A DNA stretch of 64,000 bases from Zygaena filipendulae (GCA_907165275.2 OU015649.1:14290001-14354000); one strand, 5' to 3'. Counted from the stretch's first letter, positions 24,221 through 34,500 are shown. Notes: a model not told the origin generated them from the letters alone. Numbers and translations: made by a program.

Positions 24221-25780
24221 TACGTCAAACTATCAAAATAATATTTTTACATTTAAAATGCTGGAAACCATGATCTGCTAGATTTTAAACAGGAGTTCTG
24301 GTCTCGGATCCACTTCCGTATAGGAGTTTTGATGCTGATCTGTAAGAAACAAAGGAGTTCCGGCCTCCACATGGTAGTGCAACTGTTAAATTAAAATTGT
24401 TTAACTTTTTACTTGCTCTACCATGATCTGCTGGATTTTAAACGGGAGTTCTGGTTTCGGAACCACTTCTGTATCGAAGTTCTGGTACTGATCTGTGAGA
24501 AACAAAGGAGTTCCGACCTCCACGTGCTAGTGGAACTGTTAAAATTTAATTTTTTTTACTACTCTACTATGATCTGCTGGATTTTAAACAGGAGTTCTGG
24601 TTTTGGATCTACTTCTGTATCGAAGTTCTGATACTGATATGTGAGAAACAAAGGAGTTCCGGCTTCCACGTGCTAGTGGAACTGTTAAAAAATTTTTTTT
24701 TAAATTTTTTTACTACTCTACTATGATCTGCTGGATTTTAAACGGGAGTTCTGGTCTCGGATCCACTTCCGTATCGGAGTGCTGATGCTGATCTTTAAGA
24801 AACAAAGGAGTTCCGGCCTCCACATGGTAGTGCAACTGTTAAATTAAAATTATTTAACTTTTTACCTGCTCTACCATGATCTGCTGGATTTTAAACGGGA
24901 GTTCTGGTTCACGATCCACTTCTGTATCGAAGTTCTGATACTGATCTGTGAGGAACAAAGGAGTTCCGGCCTCCACGTGCTAGTGGAACTGTTAAATAAA
25001 TATTCTTTAACTTTTTAACTACTCTACCATGATCTGCTGGACTTTAAACGGGAATCCTGGTCTCGGATCCACTTCTGTATTGGAGTTCTGATGCTGATCT
25101 GTGAGAAACAAGGGAGTTCCGGCCTCCACGTACTATTGGAACTGTTAAAATAATATATTTTTTAATTTTTTTACTACTCTACCATGATCTGCTGGATTTT
25201 AAACGGGAGTTCTGGTTTGCGATCCACTTCTGTATCGAAGTTCTGATACTTATCTGTGAGAAACGAGGTAGTTCCGGCCTCCACGTCCAGTCCACGCATT
25301 GGTGAAAGCACTTAAAATTTATCTTTATACTTCTTTACTTTTGTACTATGATCTGCTGGCTCTTTAACGGGAGTTCTGCACCTAATTCTAGTTCTATTCT
25401 AGAGTGCTGATATCGAACATTAAGAAACAAAAGGTTTCTTGCCTCAAAACACCTTTATTACGATTAAAATCTAATTATTTTTACTTCTAGACCCATATTT
25501 ACGGATTGATTTTTTTAGGGTAAGACCGCCAGAACTATTTCTGAAAAGTATCAGGAACTCCACAACTAACCTTAACGCAAAAGAAAATCGCTTTTATTTT
25601 TGATTTTCCGGAAAATGATCTGCTACGGGAAGTTAGCAGATCATTTTTTCAACAGCGTTTTTTTCAGGTTTAAACGCCGGAACTATTTCTAAAAAGTATC
25701 AGGAACTCTAGAACTCAGCTGCATGCGAACAGAACTCTAAAAAAAAATTGATCTGCTGGCAAATGATATGCCAAGTTCAC
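24221..25780 (-). repeat. Right arm of the foldback element
   Basis: This is an inverted copy of the left arm. It begins TACGTCAAACTATC and ends GATATGCCAAGTTCAC. ATGATCTGCTGG-type marks occur near 24270, 24423, 24569, 24723, 24876, 25029, 25184 and 25348, so there are eight units against eleven on the left. Unit-specific variants (for example ACGTACTATTGGAACTG next to the outermost units) line up with the left arm counted from the outside. Confidence 0.9.
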
Positions 25781-25785
25781 GCAGA

Positions 25786-25795
25786 CAATGCAAAC
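25786..25795 (+). repeat. Right 10-bp direct repeat, CAATGCAAAC
   Basis: This is an exact copy of 17387-17396. It lies five bases outside the inverted GTTCAC terminus. Confidence 0.7.
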
Positions 25796-26640
25796 TCGCT
25801 TACGTAATATGTATGTCCTGTTACAATAGAAATCTGCGTGTACACATTTCTATGGCGGCGTGTGTGCCTTAACAAAAACGGTAAACGAATTTATTCAACC
25901 ATCTAGCTATTTATCTATCTATTTATGTGAAAGAATAACACACTTTCGCATTTATTGTTTTTCTAAATCTTTCCCATGGTTTCGCTTGGTTAAATTCCAG
26001 AATTCTTCCCTTTTAAACTTCTTTTTTAATTGTATTGAAAAAAATCCATATCCTGTTCTTGGATGAACAATGAATAACTAAAGTTAGTTTTCGTTTTAAT
26101 TTTACAAACAAACACTTTTATTTGTGTGCATACAACACAAAAGGCCATGGATTTGTAAGGTATCGAAAACTAGATTCTAAAACATCACCTATTAAAGATA
26201 GATATTTGCATAATTCAAACGAAAACAACATTTTCATTACTATTATCATTCTAAATTAAAATCTTTTGTCACCGACGAAGCTATTTTAATATGGAAAGCG
26301 TCCCTGATGGGGAGAAGTGGAGGTATAAAGAGCTCCTCAAAAATACCCGACTACAATCTCAACTAATCAACGTCTCTCAACAAATTAATTATTGAATAAA
26401 GGACACGACAGCTCCCTCGCCGCCTGTGCCAATCTAAATGTGATTAATATTGTAACAAAATTTGATTACGGCCAGGTTTGTCGGCTAATATAAGGTTAGC
26501 CGGAAAGGAGTTCCGAGTCGAAAGGCCATCTATAACGATAAGTGTCAAATGACACCGAGTACCTAACAGTTTTGTTTTGATTTCTCAAAAGCCAGTAGAT
26601 TTTCCATTAAAAATAGTCTAGATTATTGGATTGCTTTAAA
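25796..26640. other. Unassigned flank of the foldback element
   Basis: AT-rich sequence with one short frame (25860-26066) and no recognised domain. No transposon ends are visible apart from the neighbouring direct repeat. Confidence 0.4.
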
Positions 26641-26644
26641 CATA

Positions 26645-26810
26645 CCGAAACACAAAAGAGGTAGAGGTCGCCCACTATTGTCATGGTGGTCCAACATAGA
26701 AAGAGAACTCAAGCAAGCCCAACAACCATAGACAGAATTTATGTGCGTGAAAATGTAAGGAGATCCGACCCCAAATAACAGTATTAGGGAAGAAGAAGAA
26801 GAAACCTAAA
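26645..26810 (+). mobile_element. Probable LINE ORF2 C-terminal relic
   Basis: One frame reads KHKRGRGRPLLSWWSNIERELK, seen in two parts. This resembles the GRP-x-x-WxxD/E-type C-terminal region of retrotransposon reverse transcriptase polyproteins. Stops follow and the tail ends in (GAA)n. The family is uncertain and the frame is dead. Confidence 0.4.
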
Positions 26811-27141
26811 TAGTTGGAAAAGCTAGAATTTTTATGGAATTCATTATGTGTTTAATTGTTTATGTGACACTTTTAAATAGTTGCGGTTTTGTACCACCTC
26901 TTTGACTATCGCTACATAAGCACCCTCGCTGTTGTCAACTTTGTAGAGGAGAAGCTATAATAAACCATACTACTATAATATATAACTATAATAAGTAATT
27001 AAGTATTGCAAACGTATTTTTTTAATTCATCTTAATAACCAATAAATAACATTATGAATAATATTGAGGAGAACCATTGTGAGGTGTACGATAATTTACT
27101 AAAATGGACGGAAGAAATCCTAGGTATTTTGGTTATACCTA

Positions 27142-27436
27142 TCTATATAATAAAAATAAATCGCCAAATGAGTTGCTAAGCGCATAACTTCCAAACGACT
27201 GAACCAAATTGGATAATTGTTTTTTTTTTGTTCGTTATTGTCAGGAGGTTTATATAAAATAAGTTTGGAGTTCCTGCGGGAATTCCGAAACTCACGCGGG
27301 TGAATCTCCGAAACGGTTGGACCGATATTGACGGGACTTTCACTCCTAATTAGCTGATTTTATAAGGAATACATTACTTTGGAGTTCCAGCGAGAGTTCC
27401 GCAACTCACGCGTGTGAAACCGCGGGGCACAGCTAG
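27142..27436 (+). mobile_element. Helitron-like element, TCTATATAA subfamily
   Basis: The 5' TCTATATAATAAAAATAAAT is preceded by A. The 3' end is GTGAAACCGCGGGGCACAG plus CTAG (27433-27436), followed by T. This is insertion between A and T without duplication, as Helitrons do. It has an internal second copy of the GGAATTCCGAAACTCACGCG block. It is non-autonomous. Confidence 0.88.
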
Positions 27437-27798
27437 TAATATTATAAAATATGGATGAATGTACGGTGACTAAGAAAACTTAAAGAGAAAGTGGCGATTT
27501 CTCAAGATCAATCAAGATCAACGCCATTATACCTACGTATAAGGGCAGGTGATCAATATATGTATTATTGCTGTGGAAGCAGTAAAGAAGTTTGTAAATG
27601 TTATGTCAAGACATAAGTTACTAACATACTACATATTATATACTTCGGGCATCAGTTCAATTCAAACCTCAAATTTTTCCTACCAACTTTTGTTGTTGAA
27701 GTTTCACTTCTTACGTGTGTGTAATCATAGAACATAGAAGGTACATCAACTCAGTTTAGTATAAAAAGAAATGAAAACAAATCTGCCCTGCTAATATA
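27437..27798. other. Unassigned spacer
   Basis: AT-rich spacer between a Helitron and a CRE-bearing MITE, with only an unsupported 62-codon frame. Confidence 0.4.
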
Positions 27799-28123
27799 AG
27801 CTTGTTTCCGGGGTATAAAAATCACAATTCTATTTAGTCCGTCTTGTAGATTAATAAAAAATAATAGACCCATATTTTTTGCTTCTTCAAATCATTGAAA
27901 AATACTAAAATAAAACGCATCAAAGTTTAGGAGTGGGGGCTTTTGACGTCATAACGTGCTATAAACTGTAGCATGGCGTGACGTCACGCGACATTTTAAC
28001 TTAATGTAAGTACCTACCTATCTCCGTTATTTTTTGATTTACGTAAAAGATTAAAAAATACGTGTCCAATATTTTTTATTAATCTACAAGACGGACTAAA
28101 AATTAAAATTCGGTTGACAAGCC
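27799..28123. mobile_element. CRE-bearing MITE, copy 1
   Basis: Imperfect inverted ends contain GGCTTGT and TAGTCCGTC / GACGGACTA. The interior has TTTGACGTCATAA and CGTGACGTCACGCG, that is two TGACGTCA sites, and the phrases AAAATACGTGTCCAATATTT and GTTATTTTTTGATTTACG shared with five other copies. It is non-coding. Confidence 0.8.
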
Positions 28124-28690
28124 CATTGTAATGCAGTAATCAACATTTTGGTGATTTTAATTTTTTTGCAAAAAATTCATCCCAGAAAGATAATCTATAT
28201 TTAAAAATATATTTACAAGTTTCTTGTTATTACACTTTAAAAGTTATATAAGGGAGATTTCTTGATTAGATATCAAGAAATATCTTTAAATTTGCAATAA
28301 ATTTGTAAATTTGTAAAGGGAACCTAAGTTTAAAAGCGCTGTACAACTATTATGTTTATCCTTTGTACACTTAGTGAGCAATAAATACTTGAATACTTGA
28401 ATACTTGAATATCTTTAAACCGCCATTGTGCAAGTAGTAGTGCAAGTTGTGCGTTTGCAATAAGGAGAGCAGAAATGAAAACCAGTGTCGCCGAGTGATT
28501 TTCGTACACAAAACGCAAACATCAAGAACAAAAACGTTCATTTACGTAACGAAATGTATTTAATCCATTCGGTTACGATTTTACATAGTCACTGTTTACA
28601 AAAGTCACAGTTTTGGGAATATTGTGGAAAATATACGTGGACGTCATCAAAAGGAGTTTCGGGACAGTTAGAGTATCGGCTCTAACTTCC
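28124..28690 (+). other. Spacer with a LINE 3' tail
   Basis: At about 28355-28411 the sequence GTACACTTAGTGAGCAATAA leads into three TACTTGAA units, which fits the terminal tandem tail of a plus-strand LINE. The rest, including short frames at 28330-28685, is unassigned. Confidence 0.45.
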
Positions 28691-28693
28691 CTT

Positions 28694-29080
28694 GTTTTTT
28701 TTTTTTTTTATTTTTATTTATTGGTATACCAGTAGTTAATACACCAGAACATCTTATATCTACATTAACAGAAAATAGTTAAAATCTAAGTGTACAACTT
28801 TTATAGGTAAACACTACATGCAATTTTAAAGAAGGCAATAAAGGTATTATACATAATGAAAATAGTAACTTATTAGTAAAAGAACGTAGGAATTGGCTTG
28901 TAACCTTGACGGGGCTGCTTTGCCCACATTGCTTCTCTATATATAAATGCACCGCTTTTGAAATGGCTTTTACAAAACCTAGGTACTTGGTCCGTAAAGA
29001 GTATGAGGCTGTTATACAACTTTGCGGCTATCATTTTGCGGTTGTATTCAGAATCATGGCGGATTTGCGATTACAATGTT
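28694..29080 (-). mobile_element. LINE 3' end, antisense
   Basis: A 15-base T run at about 28696 (the poly-A tail in reverse) followed by TATTTTTATTTATTGGTATA resembles the 3' UTR of a non-LTR retrotransposon inserted on the minus strand. No coding domain is left; the far border is a guess. Confidence 0.5.
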
Positions 29081-29172
29081 AAGCACGTTTTGACGGCCAT
29101 GCAATCACCTAAACTCGACATACTGCCAAAATTGTAACTGTCTGAACATTATTAATTGACCTCAAAACCACT

Positions 29173-29319
29173 AACGCCTGCACTCAGAGTCGTTTTAATG
29201 ATTACTTAATGTTAAGTGAAGATTTTAAAAACAAAACTGCCGCACTCAGTAATGTTTATTAAATTGATGTTTATTGGCATTTAAATAATTAAATTATCAT
29301 AAAACGTCTCTGAGTGCGT
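29173..29319. mobile_element. CCGCACTCAGAGTCG-family MITE, shortened copy
   Basis: The left end AACGCCTGCACTCAGAGTCG and a truncated right end GTCTCTGAGTGCGTAA flank AATGTTTATTAAATTGATG and TTGGCATTTA. TAA stands at both edges. It has lost most of the right arm compared with 16155-16393. Confidence 0.8.
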
Positions 29320-29341
29320 AAGTTTTCTATTAGAAACGATT

Positions 29342-29655
29342 TGGCTACTTGACAAAAAATTTTTTTTTAGTCCGTCGTGTAGATTAGTAAAAAATATTGG
29401 ACACGTATTTTTTCTTTTTTTACGTACTCAAAAAATAACAGAGATACATTGAGTTGAAATTTCGCGTGACGTCACAATTCTGTGCGGTTTGTATGGCGCT
29501 TATAATGAATATTGACGTCACGAGCCCCCCCACCCTAAACTTTAATGCGCTTTATCTATGTTCATTTTCATTAAATTGAAAAAGCAAAAAATACGTGTCT
29601 ATTATTTTTTTATTTTCTAACTGACGGACTAATTAGAATTTTGATATTCATACCT
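29342..29655. mobile_element. CRE-bearing MITE, copy 2 (reverse)
   Basis: It reads TAGTCCGTCGTGTAGATTAG, then CGTGACGTCACAATT and TTGACGTCACGAGC, then CTGACGGACTAATTAG. It is the reverse complement of the layout at 30591-30913. A 17-base phrase TTGGAGAATACCC is duplicated just beyond its right edge (about 29656-29690). Confidence 0.8.
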
Positions 29656-29689
29656 TGGAGAATACCCAAATTGGAGAATACCCGCGGGT

Positions 29690-30014
29690 GTCGATTTGTT
29701 GCTTCTGTTCAAGTTTGGACCAAACAACCGACATACAGACAGTTTATTGTTGTTATACACATCTATATCTAAATTATTTGCATATTTGCACTATGCAGGC
29801 ATTTGCATTGCAAACTTGAAATGGTATGTAAACTAGTGCAAACCATAGTTTCTAGTGACATCGAGGTAACTGAAACTCTATCTTCTTGAAAACAAGAGCG
29901 ACACCAGAGGTTCCTATTGTTGGTTTGGTAAATTAGTCTTGTATCACATCGTATGCTTATGTTTAACTGGTTTTTAACAAATTTACATAATTATGCAGGT
30001 AAACTTAATTATCT
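29690..30014. other. Unassigned spacer
   Basis: No gene or repeat is recognised between the MITE and the next Helitron. Confidence 0.4.
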
Positions 30015-30492
30015 TCTATAATTATAATAAAACTGTAGAGAGGTCAATTCTGTATATTGAATATATATTCAAAATTAATATTGGAGGATGAATGGTGATC
30101 GATACTGATGCCAAAAATGCAATCAGTAAATTTTTTGTCTGTCTGTCTGTCTGTCTGTATGTGCTCGCATGGGTCAAAAACTACTGAAGGGATTTTAACC
30201 AAACTTTGCACGATTGTAGTCCATACTCCTGGGCAGGTTATAGGCATAACGCTAAGACACAGAAGCTGCGCAGTGACGATAAATAAGATAAATGAAGCAA
30301 GTCGGATGAAAATGCGCATTCGAGCTCTTATCCACGCATATACAAAATCACGCAAAAACGGCTGAACGGAATTGGATGAAATTTGGCGTGCACGTTGTCA
30401 GGGGTACAGAGAAGGACATAGAGTACTTTATGTCCCGGAATTCCCGCGGGAATTCCGAAATTATCGCGGGTGGAACCGCGGGGCACAGCTAG
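30015..30492 (+). mobile_element. Helitron-like element, about 480-bp subfamily
   Basis: It is collinear with 14226-14709: TCTATAATTATAATAAAACT at the 5' end, a (GTCT)n microsatellite at 30138-30162, and a 3' hairpin ATCGCGGGTGGAACCGCGG with GGCACAG and CTAG (30489-30492). No autonomous-element protein is present. Confidence 0.88.
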
Positions 30493-30590
30493 TCGAAACA
30501 TAAAAACTAACTGAGCGCCTACTCAATAGGTACACTAATTAATAGGCATTTAATGTATTTGTTGTCTGCTTAATTTACTTCTCTATAATA

Positions 30591-30913
30591 GGGATGTTGA
30601 CTACTATTGAAAATCAAAATTCTAATTAGTCCGTCCGTTAGAAAATAAAAAAACAATAGACACGTATTTTTTGCTTTTTTAAATAAATTAAAATATACAG
30701 AGATAAAGCGCATTAAAGTTTAGGATGAGGAGGTCGTGACGTCACTAACCGCAAAACCGCCATACAAACTGTCAGAATAGTGACGTCACGCGAAATTTCA
30801 ACTCAATATATCGCCGTTATTTTTTGATTACGTAAAAAAAGAAAAAATACGTGTCCAATATTTTTTAATAATCTACAAGACGGACTAAAAAATAAAAATT
30901 AGTCAACATGCCC
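30591..30913. mobile_element. CRE-bearing MITE, copy 3
   Basis: The left GGGATGTTGACTA faces the right TAGTCAACATGCCC. CGTGACGTCACTAACC and AGTGACGTCACGCGA lie 50 bases apart in the centre. It is nearly identical to 62757-63080, so this subfamily may have moved fairly recently. Confidence 0.88.
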
Positions 30914-31396
30914 ATTCTTATTTTTGTTCTGGTAACAGTAAAGAATAATTATAATTTGACTTGATTCATTTGAAAGAAGCACTGTTACAACTTTTGCAAT
31001 CCATTAAGTATATCCTCGTCCCGTGAACCAACTGCGATGAAAAAACCTATTTTCTAATTTATTCCGTGCTGTAATTATTGTATATATGCCCAATGCCCAT
31101 ACAGACAGACGGATAAAATGTGCAAAACCTATAAAAATCACGGTTATAGACTTTTCGAGTGATTGTTCTCCCACTGCAGCTACTCTAATGTTGGTTTATT
31201 ATAATATAATAATACTTTTTTGACGTGAAATTATTAAAAATTCGAAATAAGAAAACGCTAACTTCATAGTGTGGAGTTTTCGTTGGCAGTGCACGTCACT
31301 TCCGTTGCTCGCTGAAATATTTTATTATTAAGTATTCAATGCGCTTATAATAATAAGTATAGTTGACTGATATAACACAATCCGAATATACATATA
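30914..31396. other. Unassigned spacer
   Basis: AT-rich sequence, no gene or repeat recognised. Confidence 0.4.
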
Positions 31397-31904
31397 CACA
31401 CCGGCAGAATTAGCGGAACATAAAAAGGCAGGGTATAGAAATAATTACGTATATATATTAAAACAAATAATAATTAGACGTGAAGTAATAAATTAATATA
31501 CATCTTTTAACACTTTAAAAGTTTGTAATTAAATTATTAAATTTTATTTAAAATAATAATAATAAAAAACACTTTTTCTCTAATTTGTGGGCACACAAAT
31601 AATGTTGCAAATTAAAGATTACTGTGATTTTAACACTAAATAAATGAACGATTAATAACGTGTGTTTCCCCTTCGTGATTCAACTTTTATTTGCAACATT
31701 GTCTGTGTTCTCACAAACTAGAGATTTTCTTTTTTTTTTAAATTTTGATTACTTTTAATAAAATTTAACTAAAAACTTCTTGAAGTCAATGAAAAAGTTG
31801 TATATTAGTTTATTACTTCATGCCTGATAATAATTTGTTTTAATACATATATGTTATTATTTCTATACTCTGCCTTTTTATGTTCCGCTAATTCTGCCGG
31901 TGTG
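31397..31904. mobile_element. Long-TIR MITE with TA flanks
   Basis: CACACCGGCAGAATTAGCGG on the left faces CCGCTAATTCTGCCGGTGTG on the right, and the inverted match continues for over 100 bases (GGCAGGGTATAGAAATAATT). TA stands outside both ends, as in Tc1/mariner insertions. A second inverted pair (ATGTTGCAAATTAAA and TTTATTTGCAACAT) lies inside, so most of the 508 bases can fold back. It has no coding capacity. Confidence 0.85.
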
Positions 31905-31961
31905 TATATTATACTTTAATACTTTTTGTCAATACTTAATACACAATATTTTATACATATA

Positions 31962-32556
31962 AAGGGTCTTTCAATAAGGACGGGTCGATTTTGACATGAA
32001 ATAAAAAAGGCCGTGTGTGAGATTTTAACGATTTTTTTTTTTTATTTGAAAGAGCTATATATGCCATTATGTGTGGAAAATCACATCGTTTAAATGTCCG
32101 CCGCGGCTTCTCACGGTGGCACGAATTCAAGTTGTCCAATGTTCAACAACTCTGCCGCATAGTTCGGGTTGAATTTCAGCGATAGCCTGAGCTATGTTGA
32201 CTTTAAGGGCATCGGTCGATTGTGGCTTATTGGTATAGACCTGCGACTTAAGAAAACCCCACAAAAAAAAGTCTAAAGGTGATAAGTCGAATTTGGCCAC
32301 CAAACGTTGGAGAGTCGACTTTGAAGGACCACCTCGTCTGCCGTAAAATGGGCGCAATGCACGTAACGTTTGCACTAACGAACACTCATTTTGGTAATAC
32401 ATTTTTAACATTTGGACGTGTTGCTCAACCGTGTAACTTGCCATGGTGATTTGGCATTACTAACTGAATAAAAAAATATAGGTTAGAAAGACGACGTTAA
32501 AACAACATGGCCGCCACAGGCTGCCAACATCGACCCGTCCCTATTGAAAGACCCTT
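31962..32556 (-). mobile_element. Internally deleted mariner-like transposon
   Basis: AAGGGTCTTTCAATAAGGAC on the left faces GTCCCTATTGAAAGACCCTT on the right, inverted ends of about 28 bp with one mismatch, and TA lies on both sides (31960-31961, 32557-32558). At 595 bp it is about half of a full mariner. The middle of the transposase was deleted, but both ends of the gene remain on the minus strand. Confidence 0.92.
32127..32444 (-). pseudogene. Mariner-like transposase, in-frame internal deletion
   Basis: The 105-codon frame begins MASYTVEQHVQMLKMYYQNE, the N-terminal helix-turn-helix region of mariner-type transposases (residues 1 to about 52, ending in STLQRLVAKF). It then jumps without losing frame to DLSPLDFFLWGFLKSQVY and the C-terminal helices. 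The SPLDFFLW block holds the third catalytic aspartate; the segment with the first two is deleted, so no cleavage activity is possible. The frame ends at a TGA where the same frame continues for 19 more family-like residues (IRATVRSRGGHLNDVIFHT). That stop probably arose from CGA by one C-to-T change. If expressed it would be a DNA-binding stub that could compete with active transposase; this is inference only. Confidence 0.85.
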
Positions 32557-32558
32557 TA

Positions 32559-33236
32559 TTTAATATCCAGTTTCCAAAGTAAAGACAAAATTGTTAATCC
32601 CATAAGTAGGTAAACGCAAAGATTAGTGTAGTGGTTACTAGACTCAAGAAACTGACCTCGGCAACTTAAAAAATCAATACAAAACCAATTTAAAAAATCT
32701 TTAACACATTGCAAATGAAAGAAAATTTTAAGTGCCCATAAAATGTATACTCGACTACAAATGTAGGTATTTGCAAACGCATCACGTCGCCTATCGATTA
32801 CGGTGTTCGATCGTAAAGTCGACACTTTTCACCCGCAGAGTGTACATTGTACAAGTCTAACCTATAAGCTATCGATCAAATTGCATAGCTGTTGCTCTAA
32901 TGGAAATAAAGCCAACGCGATTATCAGAATTGGAAAAGAATAATTTTTTACACGTCATTGCATAGTTTTTTCGAAAAAAAAACTGATAATCTTACGACAC
33001 TGATATGTAACATAATTATAATATGAAAAATAATTGCTGCCAATTTTTAACATTTCATTTTAGTTGGTGCTAAAACAGTTTTTGGTGTTGAAAATTTTAA
33101 TGCTTTGATCGAAGCACACAATCCCATATAATATTTTAAATTCATATCACAATGTTTCATTTATTTAATAGATATGTCCAAAAAGTAATTATATACCTAC
33201 CTATTGTAATAATTATGTAAATATTTGCACATTTTA
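32559..33236. other. Unassigned spacer
   Basis: AT-rich, no recognised gene or repeat. A minus-strand frame at 32556-32825 has no motif. Confidence 0.4.
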
Positions 33237-33454
33237 TCTATACTAATATTATAAAGCTGAAGAGTTTGTTTGTTTGGTTGGTTGAACGCGCTAATCTCAG
33301 GAACTACTGTTTCGAGTTGAATTCTTTTGTAAAACTATTTTTGTGTTGGAAAGTCCATTTATTGCGGAAGGCTGTGTGCTATACAACATAACGCTATGAC
33401 CAATAGGAGCGAAGGATCAAATTAACGTGGGTGAAACCCGCGGGGCACAGCTAG
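33237..33454 (+). mobile_element. Helitron-like element, complete short copy
   Basis: TCTATACTAATATTATAAAG at the 5' end follows A. The 3' end GTGAAACCCGCGGGGCACAG with CTAG (33451-33454) is followed by T. The length of 218 bp and both termini are intact, which makes it a good reference copy. It is non-coding. Confidence 0.92.
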
Positions 33455-34025
33455 TATTATAGATTACATCATATATTTATTGCCATCAGTTTAAAAGTTT
33501 AAAAACTTTAATTAAAGCCAACTTAGATGTTTGTATCACTACTCAAGTAATTAATTAACGCAAAAGCATTTGTTACAATAGTTAGCATAATTTTGCATTC
33601 TCGTTAGTGATTCGTAAGGACGGACGTGCAGATGCTAAGTGAAATGGATTAACGAGCGATAGACTTTACATCAAACACTATATACAGGATGAAAGCTTGA
33701 ATGATGGACATTTTCAAACTCTGATAGGTCTTATTTATATGTAACGAAAAAAAACATTGTTAGAAAACACTGATAACCTTAAATAAAATCATAGATCATC
33801 ATCTCTTTCTTTAGCTCGCGATTTCGCTTGGGTTGATATCGAAATTCTCCTAGAAACGGGTATTTGTGCCACAGCACACAGATTAACTATAGGTTTTAAA
33901 AAACATTTTTGATACACACAAAAACGTCATGTACTTTCAAAACATTTCTTTTATTAACAATTAAATTTTTTTGCTACTCAATAGTGTTAATATTCAAGTT
34001 TTAAGAAATAATGGGTAGGTAATAA
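33455..34025. other. Unassigned spacer
   Basis: No gene or repeat is recognised; AT-rich. Confidence 0.4.
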
Positions 34026-34150
34026 TAAACTCTTTATTGAACACCACATAAAAAATAAAATTTTATTACCTACAGTATGTCACAATACGCGGTCTTACCG
34101 CTCAGAGACATCTCTTCCAGACAAATAGTTGGTAAGATCAGGAAATTAAA
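34026..34150 (-). mobile_element. Probable LINE 3' end, antisense
   Basis: AATAAACTCTTTATTGAACACC followed by a GC-richer part with CGGTCTTACCGCTCAGAGAC has the look of a reversed LINE 3' UTR (TTTATTGAAC motif as in 45012-45135). The assignment is weak. Confidence 0.4.
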
Positions 34151-34500
34151 TTTTATTTTTTGGATTTAACCTTATAAACAAACTGAACTATTGATGAGTT
34201 TTAGGTTATATACCAAAGTTAGAGTCATGGCTACTTTGCGCCGCTGTGGTGGCATCGAAAATGGAATATGTAAGCAAAGCCGAATTATGTGTAAATTTTG
34301 ACGTGATCGCCATAAAGCCAAAGCCGGACCGCCACGAGCGGACGCGTCAAACGCAGACAAACACGGTCGCTTCCGGTGACCACAAATCGCGCGGAATTTC
34401 GGGACGCAGCGTATAGCTGCAGAGTTACGTAAATAATAATAAGGTGTTGTGTTACACGGATATATTATGTCAGTTGGATGTTTTAATGGGCAATCAACCT

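Larger units (their letters stand above)
17397..25785. mobile_element. 8.4-kb Foldback-like element with satellite core
   Basis: Two long inverted arms (17403-19443 and 24221-25780) enclose a core of direct 149-bp tandem repeats. The outermost 34 bases (GTGAACTTGGCATATC ...) are perfectly inverted, and CAATGCAAAC is duplicated outside. Each arm has a unique outer part of about 430 bp with a small hairpin, then a tandem array of 154-bp units. No frame longer than about 80 codons exists, so it is non-autonomous. Drosophila FB and Galileo elements have the same plan of long tandem-repeat-filled TIRs, but the superfamily here is not proven. The five to six bases between the decamer and the 34-bp match differ at the two ends. 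Confidence 0.85.

Noticed and set aside
23144..24631. Frames of 66-82 codons in the tandem arrays
   Set aside because: They repeat the satellite monomers in whichever phase lacks stops, and other units in the same array interrupt the frame.
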